Shown here: one piece after another, positions 9,986 to 16,974 of the stretch
Position numbering within the stretch: the first letter of the stretch is position 1
Layout of the letters: every line of letters begins with the position of its first letter
Source: Bacteroidales bacterium UBA4116
Lineage (GTDB): Bacteria; Bacteroidota; Bacteroidia; Bacteroidales; Tannerellaceae
DNA: 64,000 nucleotides
Assembly: GCA_002381645.1 (NCBI GenBank)
Contig: DFXE01000010.1
Coordinates: 410,663 to 474,662, forward strand
Direction: 5' to 3'
Position numbers and translations under genes: made by a program
The notes under the pieces: model-generated
Seen by the model: only the letters and a program-made list of their open reading frames with translations
The model's database searches: none
What the model was told of the DNA's origin: nothing

Positions 9986-10028
9986 TTTTTAATGTTTTTA
10001 AAAAGGCAAATATACGATATTAGGCGTA

Positions 10029-12137
10029 TCAGAGTTGCAGGTTGGTCATATTTTGTGTAATTGCAAAAGGATAATCCGGATACTCGTATAGGCTGAATCT
10101 CGGTTCGGTTTTACCCTCGCAATAATTCCAGATAGATGCATATTCGTTGAGGTCTTCACCCATTTCTTTAAGCTGGCGCAAATAAGCAGCTACGGATTTA
10201 TTTTCCACAATATACACCTCCCCTAACCTGTCTATGATCGGGCTATGCCGACGGCCGTTGTCATGATCGAATTTAAGGATACGTTTCCCTTCACTCGTAA
10301 CGCCAACTGTTACGAAAGTCATGCTTTTACCAATTGCCGGTAAGTTCAGTACGTTGCGGTCGGTTGCGGCAAACAGTAATTTATTCTCTTTCAGGAAAGC
10401 GGTCAGTTTCTTTCCCAATGGCCGCTGGTTACGTATTAAGGAGTGAAGTTCATTTCTCTTCTCCCTGGGAACTATACCAAATACCTTTTCTTCCTTCTCT
10501 TCCTGCAACGAACGGCTATTAGGCGTAAACACGGCGTAATTTTCCCTGAAGCCTTTGACGGAGAAAGTATAATAACATACCACTCCCACCGAATTAAGCG
10601 TCTGGCGCAATTTTGCCGTATGCCCCCTACGTGAAGCCGAAACCGTATATACCAACTGGTTTGTTATGGTCCAGCCGGCAGAAAGTATAGCCTCAATGGC
10701 CCGTTTAGCCTCGGGAGTTACTTCAAGAGGCGACTGGAAATGAGTTTGAACATAAAATTGGGTAACACCTATTTGGGAAGCTTTTTCTTTAAATTCGCGC
10801 AGGATTTCCACCAATTCATCGGTAATACGTAAGGGTAAATACGCTAATAAACGGCTGCCTAACCGCACCCGCTGTAATTCGGCGTATTTTTCTCCATCCG
10901 CACGGTTTTCATTGGCTTTCTTTTTCCGTAAGGCCATTTTATACACGGCTTCCAGGATTCTTCGCAAAGTGGAATTCTGACTCATCAACGCGTCTCCGCC
11001 TGTTATCAGTATATCCCTTAATTGAGCGTCGTCTTCGAAATACTGCATTAAACGACGTAATTTTTTCTCCCAGGTTTCCTTTGGTTTTAATGACTCAAAA
11101 TCGAAGTTCAACCGTTCACTTTGGAAATCATACATGCGTTGGCAGGAAGCGCACAACCCTCCACAAGCCCGTCCCATAGAATCAGGTATCAGGATGGCCA
11201 CTTCCGGATAACGCCGGTGGATATTGTGCCCGTCAGGCAATAGCCAACCGGCGGCATTGGGTTTGCCTGCCTCTACTATATCTTCTTTTTCCCATGCCTT
11301 GATCTCGCCATATGTTTCTACCAGCTCTTCGGAATATAAGATATACGAACGGATCGTTGCATCATCATATCCTTCATGTCCAGTATTGAGCAATGACAGG
11401 TAATAAGGGGTAATAAAAAAAGGCATTTCTTTTTTGCGGGCTTTCATTAATAACCGCATGGTTTTTTCCGGTAAAGAATTACCCAGGAAATAATTTAATT
11501 CCGTAGGACTTTTTATCGCCATCGATAAATGAAAACGGCTACTGTTCCACCATTCGCTTACCTGCTCATACTTTTCTTCATAGGTAAGCCCTTCGGTAAA
11601 CTGGTAACGTGAAGAACCCGAATGCCGCCGTTCAATTTTACGAATCAGCGCCCGGATAATATGGTCTTTATTAAATTTCCGGATAGCGATTACTTCTTCA
11701 TCTAAACCAGTGGGCCAACGATTCATCTGCCGTTTGACCAAATTACGGTCCGGCCGGACCTTCACCGGATTTTCGAGTAAATCGAACTGGTGATACAGGT
11801 CGATAAAGAGATCGATCGAGACTTCTTCTTTTAATCGGTTATTTAAAAATTGCCATAAAAGGGTAATTGTATAAATAGGTAAAGTTTCTCCGGTTGATAA
11901 TTCGTTTATGGATTTATGATCATAAGCTATCAACAGAAGAATACGGTTGACCACCCTATTGCGAGTCGTATTTTCTGCGGAAGGTTCCAGTTTGGAAGAA
12001 ACATAATTTTTCAACGCTTCTTTAAATTGCTCTGCCGTATTATTTTCTTTAGCTATTGAAACCAATACGGGGAATTTTTGCAGAAACTTTTTTCTCAATA
12101 GGGTAAAGTCAGATATAATGGGATTTATTCTTAGCAT
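10029..12137 (-). CDS. KamA-family radical SAM protein (lysine 2,3-aminomutase-like)
   Basis: The 702-residue protein has the radical SAM cluster motif C-x3-C-x2-C at C325, C329 and C332 (C-G-G-L-C-A-S-C-Q-R), followed by an I-T-G-G-D-A-L-M-S segment like that of aminomutases. An N-terminal extension of about 300 residues precedes it, roughly doubling the usual 400-odd residues of lysine 2,3-aminomutase. Such long KamA-like proteins are common in Bacteroidota and their substrates are unknown to me. A true lysine aminomutase is therefore not claimed. No lysine fermentation genes are adjacent. Confidence 0.82.
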   Translation of the reverse strand: MLRINPIISDFTLLRKKFLQKFPVLVSIAKENNTAEQFKEALKNYVSSKLEPSAENTTRNRVVNRILLLIAYDHKSINELSTGETLPIYTITLLWQFLNNRLKEEVSIDLFIDLYHQFDLLENPVKVRPDRNLVKRQMNRWPTGLDEEVIAIRKFNKDHIIRALIRKIERRHSGSSRYQFTEGLTYEEKYEQVSEWWNSSRFHLSMAIKSPTELNYFLGNSLPEKTMRLLMKARKKEMPFFITPYYLSLLNTGHEGYDDATIRSYILYSEELVETYGEIKAWEKEDIVEAGKPNAAGWLLPDGHNIHRRYPEVAILIPDSMGRACGGLCASCQRMYDFQSERLNFDFESLKPKETWEKKLRRLMQYFEDDAQLRDILITGGDALMSQNSTLRRILEAVYKMALRKKKANENRADGEKYAELQRVRLGSRLLAYLPLRITDELVEILREFKEKASQIGVTQFYVQTHFQSPLEVTPEAKRAIEAILSAGWTITNQLVYTVSASRRGHTAKLRQTLNSVGVVCYYTFSVKGFRENYAVFTPNSRSLQEEKEEKVFGIVPREKRNELHSLIRNQRPLGKKLTAFLKENKLLFAATDRNVLNLPAIGKSMTFVTVGVTSEGKRILKFDHDNGRRHSPIIDRLGEVYIVENKSVAAYLRQLKEMGEDLNEYASIWNYCEGKTEPRFSLYEYPDYPFAITQNMTNLQL

Positions 12138-13208
12138 AAAACAAATATTTTTTTGATTAGGATTTGGAATCTAACAGACAGTCAACAAATATAACAAAAT
12201 TAACCGGAATTTACAAGCCGGAATTTGATTTTTACCCTGTTGTCTGCTATCCGGAAAGATATTTGATACTAATCAAAGATGAGTAAAAACGGAGATTAGC
12301 GTAGATGATAATCAAATCCTTATATAATAACCTTTAAAGACGAAAAAATGTTTTTTTGAACTGATACTGTCAGCTTTCCGGAAATTCCGGAATATTAAAT
12401 TTACCGACAGTATATAAGTGATATAAATTGATTCGTAAATGGTTTGATACAGATCATTTTCATCTATTACAAGGGTGGTTTTCCGGTACTTCCTTCGCCT
12501 TCTACTGCTGACCCGAAACCCTTTTCAGATAAGCCTTTCAAGGTGGAAGATGTTCTTCCACCCGTTATGTTTCACTTTCACCCACCTGATGGCTCAAAGA
12601 ATCCCTTATTCTGTTTAATATAATTATAATTAATTGATTTTTAACGAAAATGCCGGAGGTATTTAATCAAAAACACAGGACCTTTTAACAGCTTATTTTA
12701 AAACTTCTGTTCACTTCACAGTAGTGAAACTTTTTTTTCACCTCTGTGAAATGTAAATTTCACCCTTGTGGAATCTAAGTTTCACCCAGGTGAAATGAAT
12801 AAAGACTTAGGAACCGGCAAATAAAAAAGTTATGAATAAGGCATTAAAAGTATACGTGCAAGATACCTTATAAGTCTATTTACATTTTCATAAGTTTACA
12901 ATTTGTAAGTTAAGGGTAGTAACCCCGCTGTATTTAAAACCTTGACAAAAGTAAAAACTGAAACAAAAAATGGTAAAACATTTGCGGATTTACCCAATAG
13001 TGGTAATTTTCTAAAAAGGAAGATTATGAGAAAGAATACATGGGTCGCCTGAAGCCAAATTCGTATTACCCTTCAGTCATATCGCTTGAATATCAATAGT
13101 TTATTAAAAACTGAAGGCTGAAGGATAAAATATAACATTTAGTTATGGAATGCAGTGAAAGGTTGCATTCCGTCAAGCATACTCACACATTATACAAATT
13201 AAATGGCA
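12138..13208. other. 1.1 kb gene-free region between kamA-like and GNAT genes
   Basis: No ORF with coding character is present in any frame. The region holds inverted repeats ATACTGTC/GACAGTAT at about 12364-12413 enclosing two CCGG palindromes (12375-12384 and 12384-12393), a 9-bp hairpin GGTGGAAGA/TCTTCCACC at 12542-12562, a degenerate TTTCAC-rich stretch near 12569-12590 and the regular palindrome array at 12715-12795. The rest is AT-rich sequence without recognisable content. It separates a minus-strand gene from a plus-strand gene, so both promoters must lie here. Confidence 0.7.
12715..12795. repeat. Four tandem TTTCAC-N4-GTGAAA palindromes on a 22-bp pitch
   Basis: Units lie at 12715-12728 (core TTCAC-AGTA-GTGAA), 12736-12751 (CTCT centre), 12758-12773 (CCTT centre, one arm mismatch GTGGAA) and 12780-12795 (CCAG centre). 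Their symmetry centres fall at 12721.5, 12743.5, 12765.5 and 12787.5, an exact 22-bp period of about two helical turns. Arms are conserved while the four central bases and the 6-8 bp linkers vary, which is the pattern of a protein-binding site array rather than a slippage repeat. Confidence 0.85.
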
Positions 13209-13243
13209 TTTGTAATATTTAGACTTCAAAATGTTTACTTTTG
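13209..13243 (+). promoter_or_regulatory. Candidate promoter of the GNAT gene
   Basis: TTTG at 13209-13212 and TACTTTTG at 13236-13243 match the Bacteroidota -33/-7 pattern with a 23-nt spacer. The box lies 25 nt before the ATG at 13268. Confidence 0.55.
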
Positions 13244-13267
13244 CGGCTCAATAATTTTTTAATTGCA

Positions 13268-13798
13268 ATGGACGAAATATTTTTTTCGGAGGTGACAAAT
13301 ATTAATGATACTTGGTATCCTTCTTTTTATGCAATCTATTCAACTGCTTTCCCGGTACATGAACAACGCAACCGGCAACAGCAAATTGAAGCGTTTTCCA
13401 GTAAAAATTATCATTTGGATGTGTGGATTGAAAACGGTAAATTACAATCTTTTATAGCTTATTGGGAATTTGATACATTCATATACATTGAACATTTTGC
13501 AGTCGACAAAGAGTTAAGAGGGCAACATATCGGTAGTAAAACGTTGATATCTTTTGCCGGGAACAAAAAAAAGGTGATTATACTTGAAATTGATCCTTTA
13601 ATTGATGAGATTTCCCGTAAACGTTTCAGCTTTTATGAAAAGACAGGTTTCCGGTTGAATCCGTTTAAACATTTTCATCCGCCCTATCGAAAAGAATATC
13701 CACCCCATGAACTATTGGTGCTGAGTTATCCTGAATCAATAAATGAAGAGCTTTACAATGAATTTTATGATAAATTATCAGGGACAGTGATGAAATAA
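13268..13798 (+). CDS. GNAT-family N-acetyltransferase
   Basis: The 176-residue protein starts at the ATG at 13268; an upstream TTG at 13241 lies inside the promoter box and is rejected. The acetyl-CoA loop is visible as the modified motif R-G-Q-H-I-G-S-K at about 92-99, preceded by the beta strand I-E-H-F-A-V-D and followed by a C-terminal F-Y-E-K-T-G-F segment, the standard end of the GNAT fold. The acceptor substrate is unknown. It converges with the lsrF-like gene across a shared hairpin. Confidence 0.85.
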   Translation: MDEIFFSEVTNINDTWYPSFYAIYSTAFPVHEQRNRQQQIEAFSSKNYHLDVWIENGKLQSFIAYWEFDTFIYIEHFAVDKELRGQHIGSKTLISFAGNKKKVIILEIDPLIDEISRKRFSFYEKTGFRLNPFKHFHPPYRKEYPPHELLVLSYPESINEELYNEFYDKLSGTVMK

Positions 13799-13814
13799 CC
13801 GGAGATCTGTTTAT

Positions 13815-13858
13815 GTCTTAATCCTGTTTTCAGACTATATTGCAAACAGGGTTAAGAC
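13815..13858. terminator. Hairpin between convergent GNAT and lsrF-like genes
   Basis: GTCTTAATCCTGTTT at 13815-13829 pairs over 15 bp (one G-U) with AAACAGGGTTAAGAC at 13844-13858. It lies between two converging stops. There is no long T run on either side, so termination is inferred from position and stem strength. Confidence 0.6.
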
Positions 13859-13867
13859 ACTCACATA

Positions 13868-14740
13868 TTACTTCGAAAGGTCTTTAAACAATTCATATCC
13901 CTGATCGGGGGATAAGCCGTCGTGAACCACTCCATGAATGGCTTTTATCATGGCAACAGGTGATGAGCTCTGGAACACGTTCCGCCCCATATCCACCCCT
14001 GAAGCACCGTCGCTGATTGCTTTATAGCATAAATCCAACGCTTCTTTTTCGGGTAACTTTTTACCGCCGGCAATAACCACCGGTACCGGGCAGGCCGCCG
14101 CTACTTTTTCAAAACCATCACAATAATAAGTCTTTACGATATTTGCCCCGTTTTCAGCGCATACGCGTGAAGCCAAACCAAAATAGCGGGCATCGCGTAC
14201 CATTTGCTTACCAACCGCTGTCACTCCCATTACCGGAATACCGTAACGGCTTCCCAGGTCTACGGCTTTATACAGGTTTGCTACTGTTTTTGCCTCAAAA
14301 GCAGGGTCGCCGATGGAGAGCATGACAGCCATTGCCGACACATTCAGCCGGACAGCGTCTTCAATATCGATCAAAACATTATCATTCAGTTCTGTTAGAA
14401 TGGTCGTTCCGGCATCCGAGCGAAGACAGACCGGCTTATTTGTACTGGGAGGTACTACCGATTGAAGGATACCGCGGGTACACATTAAACAATCGGCATG
14501 TTCGATCAACGGCAAAATATTGAGGTCTATGCGTTCAACTCCCGAAGTGGGTCCCATAATAAAACCATGGTCGAAAGCCAGCATAACCGTTTTGCCTGTT
14601 TTTGGATTAAATATTCTGGATAAACGGTCTTTCATTCCCCACGGCAAATTAGCCGCTCCTTTGACGTGAAACGCCTCACTGCCGGCTACTACTCCTACTC
14701 CGAAGTCGCAACCATCTTTTAAGTCATCTAAATCAGCCAT
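13868..14740 (-). CDS. lsrF: LsrF-like class I aldolase/thiolase
   Basis: The 290-residue protein aligns by eye with Escherichia coli LsrF from the first residues (M-A-D-L-D-D-L-K-D-G) to the end. Shared segments include S-R-I-F-N-P-K-T-G-K-T-V-M-L-A-F-D-H-G, M-C-T-R-G-I-L, R-D-A-R-Y-F and A-G-G-K-K-L-P-E. The Schiff-base lysine sits at K203 in I-V-K-T-Y-Y, the same number as I recall for LsrF. LsrF removes an acetyl unit from the phosphorylated autoinducer-2 product 3-hydroxy-5-phosphonooxypentane-2,4-dione. No lsrK, lsrG or lsr transporter is present; the neighbours are a DhaK/DhaL kinase and a VOC protein, so the substrate may differ. It is the last gene of the minus-strand block. Confidence 0.85.
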   Translation of the reverse strand: MADLDDLKDGCDFGVGVVAGSEAFHVKGAANLPWGMKDRLSRIFNPKTGKTVMLAFDHGFIMGPTSGVERIDLNILPLIEHADCLMCTRGILQSVVPPSTNKPVCLRSDAGTTILTELNDNVLIDIEDAVRLNVSAMAVMLSIGDPAFEAKTVANLYKAVDLGSRYGIPVMGVTAVGKQMVRDARYFGLASRVCAENGANIVKTYYCDGFEKVAAACPVPVVIAGGKKLPEKEALDLCYKAISDGASGVDMGRNVFQSSSPVAMIKAIHGVVHDGLSPDQGYELFKDLSK

Positions 14741-14757
14741 ATTTTTTTATATTAATA

Positions 14758-14853
14758 AATCAGTAAATCAATAACTCAATAAATCAATAACTGATTAACT
14801 CAATAAATCAGTAACTCAGTAAAATAATAAGTCAATAAATTAATAATTTAGTA
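14758..14853. repeat. Twelve-unit 8-bp tandem repeat, consensus A(A/C)TCA(A/G)TA
   Basis: Reading from 14758 in steps of eight gives AATCAGTA, AATCAATA, ACTCAATA, AATCAATA, ACTGATTA, ACTCAATA, AATCAGTA, ACTCAGTA, then four more degenerate units to 14853, all in phase. It lies 17 nt upstream of the lsrF-like start codon. It is inverted relative to the array at 14924-14995. Confidence 0.9.
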
Positions 14854-14923
14854 ACTACGCATGACAATCACAGAATAACTGTTTTTTAGCGTATACCAAA
14901 TCCTGATTATAGAGATGTTGTAT

Positions 14924-14995
14924 TATTGAGTTATTCAATTAATCAGTTATTCAATCATTCAGTTATTGAGTCATTCAGTTATTCAATTATTGAGT
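14924..14995. repeat. Nine-unit 8-bp tandem repeat in inverted orientation, consensus TATT(C/G)A(A/G)T
   Basis: In-phase units from 14924 are TATTGAGT, TATTCAAT, TAATCAGT, TATTCAAT, CATTCAGT, TATTGAGT, CATTCAGT, TATTCAAT and TATTGAGT. TATTGAGT is the exact reverse complement of ACTCAATA in the other array 70 bp away, so the dhaL-lsrF intergenic transcript could fold into a long imperfect hairpin. The array runs into the dhaL 3' end and encodes its last residues and stop. Confidence 0.9.
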
Positions 14996-15610
14996 TATTG
15001 CTTTATCCGCGAATGCGGAAAAAATCTCACTCCACGAAGATGCACCACTATCAGCATAACCTATGGAGCGTTCACCGTAATTACGTGCGCGACCGTAGTT
15101 TGCTTTCATATGGATGGTTTGTTGTGCACCCGATTTTGCTGCTTTTGCTGCTGCACTGAACATTTCACTTATATCATCAGATGTGTCTTGTTGCATAGCT
15201 TCGATAGCTGGGATCAACGCGTCCATCATTGTCTTATCTCCTACTCTTGCCTGCGTTTGTTTCTCAACGTTCGACAATCCCCCGGCAAACATTGCCTTTA
15301 CAGCATCTGCATCGAGTTCCGTTCCCGATGAATGGTCGCTCATTCCCAGAAAGAACGCACCTAATAATGTGCTGGTGGAACCGCTTGTTTCAAGCATCAC
15401 ACCAAAGCCGATATCATTGAGCATCGACCGGAATTCCGACCCGTTTACGGAAGCTTTCACGGCTGCGGAAAGCGCCGTTACAATTGCGGTGCCATGATCG
15501 CCGTCACCGATAACGGCATCCAGTTGGGAGAACTCGTCTTCACGCGCCTTTACCCTGGTAAGCGCATGCTCCAGCATGGCTTTAAAAGTATCTATAGGAA
15601 GGTATTTCAT
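14987..15610 (-). CDS. dhaL: Dihydroxyacetone kinase family, ADP/ATP-binding subunit DhaL
   Basis: The 207-residue DAK2-domain protein has the metal/nucleotide motif G-D-G-D-H-G at residues 35-40 and a downstream G-S-T-S-T-L-L-G-A-F-F nucleotide loop. It supplies the phosphate donor to the substrate-holding DhaK. The genes overlap by 4 nt. No DhaM-type PTS protein gene is nearby, so an ATP-dependent two-subunit kinase of the kind used for dihydroxyacetone, erythrulose or apulose is likely; that is inference. The C-terminus (D-K-A-I-T-Q) and stop lie within the 8-bp repeat array, so changes in repeat number would alter the end of the protein. Confidence 0.9.
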   Translation of the reverse strand: MKYLPIDTFKAMLEHALTRVKAREDEFSQLDAVIGDGDHGTAIVTALSAAVKASVNGSEFRSMLNDIGFGVMLETSGSTSTLLGAFFLGMSDHSSGTELDADAVKAMFAGGLSNVEKQTQARVGDKTMMDALIPAIEAMQQDTSDDISEMFSAAAKAAKSGAQQTIHMKANYGRARNYGERSIGYADSGASSWSEIFSAFADKAITQ

Positions 15611-16620
15611 ACGTTTTTACCGATAGTAGTCCAGTAAGGCGCGTCAGACCTTCTGTTGTTCAGATAATCGATATGGTCGTCATCGAGGATACCCATTATC
15701 ATCTGGAAACCGGCCTGTTCCTGTACGGTAAGAATTTCCTGTATACGGCTGACTGCAACTGTCAATCCTCTTACTTCCAGTTCACGGTAAGCTTTACGGA
15801 AGATAATATTGTGTTCCATCTGTGTAGTAGCGCCTGTTCCGTTGATTATCAACATCATCTGGTCTCCTTTTTGGGGTTTCAGCTGCCGGCAAAGCAAATC
15901 TACCATTTCCGCCGCTGTTTGATCCGCGGAAACCAAAGGCTTCTGCCCGCCTCCGCCTTCGCCATGCTGCCCCATGCCTATTTCCATAATTCCTTTGGGA
16001 AGGTCGGAAATCGTTGCGTTATTCTGGGGGTGTGTACATACACCCGTAGCTACAGCCAAAGTGGCTACCTTCTTATTAAACCGTTCTCCTATCTCCATAA
16101 GCTCTTCCAGAGATTTTCCCTCTTCGGCAGCGGCTCCCAATATTTTAAATAACGGAACGCATGCGGCCAGTCCGCGGCGATCTTCAACAGGAGCATCAAT
16201 TCCCGCGCTGATATCATCGTGCGTAATGATCTGTTTTACTTTAATTCCTGCCCGTTCGGCTAACTGGCAAGCCATATTAGCGCTCATAATATCACCGGAA
16301 TGATTCAGTACCACTAATAAGATACCTGCTTCGCGCTTCATCAACTGCAATCCCTGGAAAAGCCGTTGTGCCCCGGGAGCTGCAAACACATCGCCTACTA
16401 CGGAGCAATCAAGCATCCCCTCTCCTACAAATCCGCTCAACGCCGGTTCATGCCCCGACCCGCCTAACGTCACAATAGCAACCTTATTTTCATCTTTAGG
16501 GTGTGCCCTTACTATAATATTTTCGCCTCCAAGCTTTACCTGGCCGGGATAGCATAATACATAACCTTCCAGTAACTCAGGGGTAACCTGTTGAGGATCA
16601 TTTATAAATTTTGTTTTCAT
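15607..16620 (-). CDS. dhaK: Dihydroxyacetone kinase family, substrate-binding subunit DhaK
   Basis: The 337-residue DAK1-domain protein has the catalytic residues of the family: G-G-S-G-H-E-P with H57, N-H-S-G-D with D110, and H219 in G-M-G-Q-H-G-E, the His that binds ketone substrates as a hemiaminal. The usual I-H-N-E-P-G sequence after G-M-G is changed to Q-H-G-E-G-G-G-G, hinting at a substrate other than plain dihydroxyacetone. It overlaps dhaL and follows the VOC gene at 28 nt. The phosphorylated product may be cleaved by the LsrF-like enzyme encoded after dhaL. Confidence 0.92.
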   Translation of the reverse strand: MKTKFINDPQQVTPELLEGYVLCYPGQVKLGGENIIVRAHPKDENKVAIVTLGGSGHEPALSGFVGEGMLDCSVVGDVFAAPGAQRLFQGLQLMKREAGILLVVLNHSGDIMSANMACQLAERAGIKVKQIITHDDISAGIDAPVEDRRGLAACVPLFKILGAAAEEGKSLEELMEIGERFNKKVATLAVATGVCTHPQNNATISDLPKGIMEIGMGQHGEGGGGQKPLVSADQTAAEMVDLLCRQLKPQKGDQMMLIINGTGATTQMEHNIIFRKAYRELEVRGLTVAVSRIQEILTVQEQAGFQMIMGILDDDHIDYLNNRRSDAPYWTTIGKNV

Positions 16621-16648
16621 AAGTAAATCATTTAAAAGGTAACATTCA

Positions 16649-16963
16649 TTATTTTACTTCCATAATTTCAATAGCAATACCTTCTTCTTCGATAAAAGCT
16701 ATCGTCAGGTTCTCATTACACACTAAAGGCGGGAAAATCACTTTCTTTCCTTTCAGTTCTTCTTCAATAGACGGAACCGTATAAGCTATATGAGCAATGG
16801 TTTGTACAAGTTCGGGCAGGCAACTGCCTTCTTCAAACCGGAGGTACTCAATCCGGTTCGGGCTTTTGCTGTAGTCGGTAAGCCACACACTGAGCGTTTC
16901 GTTTAATGATTCTCCATCCTGTTTGGTTGTTGTAGGGATTCCTACATGGTTGAATGTTCTCAT
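16649..16963 (-). CDS. VOC (glyoxalase-fold) protein
   Basis: The 104-residue protein has the start F-N-H-V-G-I-P, the middle H-I-A-Y-T-V and the end I-A-I-E-I-M-E-V, which fit the repeated beta-alpha-beta-beta-beta units of the VOC superfamily, though it is short. His6, the central His and the terminal Glu are candidate metal ligands. VOC enzymes include isomerases and epimerases of alpha-hydroxy ketones. Placed 11 nt after ccsBA and 28 nt before dhaK, it may isomerise the sugar or dione handled by the DhaKL/LsrF pair; that is inference from context. Confidence 0.7.
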   Translation of the reverse strand: MRTFNHVGIPTTTKQDGESLNETLSVWLTDYSKSPNRIEYLRFEEGSCLPELVQTIAHIAYTVPSIEEELKGKKVIFPPLVCNENLTIAFIEEEGIAIEIMEVK

Positions 16964-16974
16964 GATGATTGGTT

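Noticed and set aside
10029..12137. Lysine 2,3-aminomutase (kamA) of lysine fermentation
   Set aside because: The protein is about 700 residues with a long N-terminal extension and none of the kam pathway genes is adjacent.
12715..12795. Plasmid-like replication origin (iterons)
   Set aside because: Pitch and number would fit iterons, but there is no rep gene or DnaA box nearby and the setting is chromosomal, so only an unexplained binding-site array is reported.
14758..14995. CRISPR array
   Set aside because: The 8-bp units are contiguous with no spacers and no cas gene is present; the 22-bp palindrome arrays also lack unique spacers of CRISPR length.
14926..15331. Plus-strand ORFs of 77 and 121 codons
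   Set aside because: They are antisense to dhaL and start inside the 8-bp repeat array, giving low-complexity peptides.
13868..16620. Complete AI-2 (lsr) degradation operon
   Set aside because: Only the LsrF homologue is present; there is no LsrK, LsrG, LsrR or Lsr transporter, so AI-2 is mentioned only as one possible substrate.
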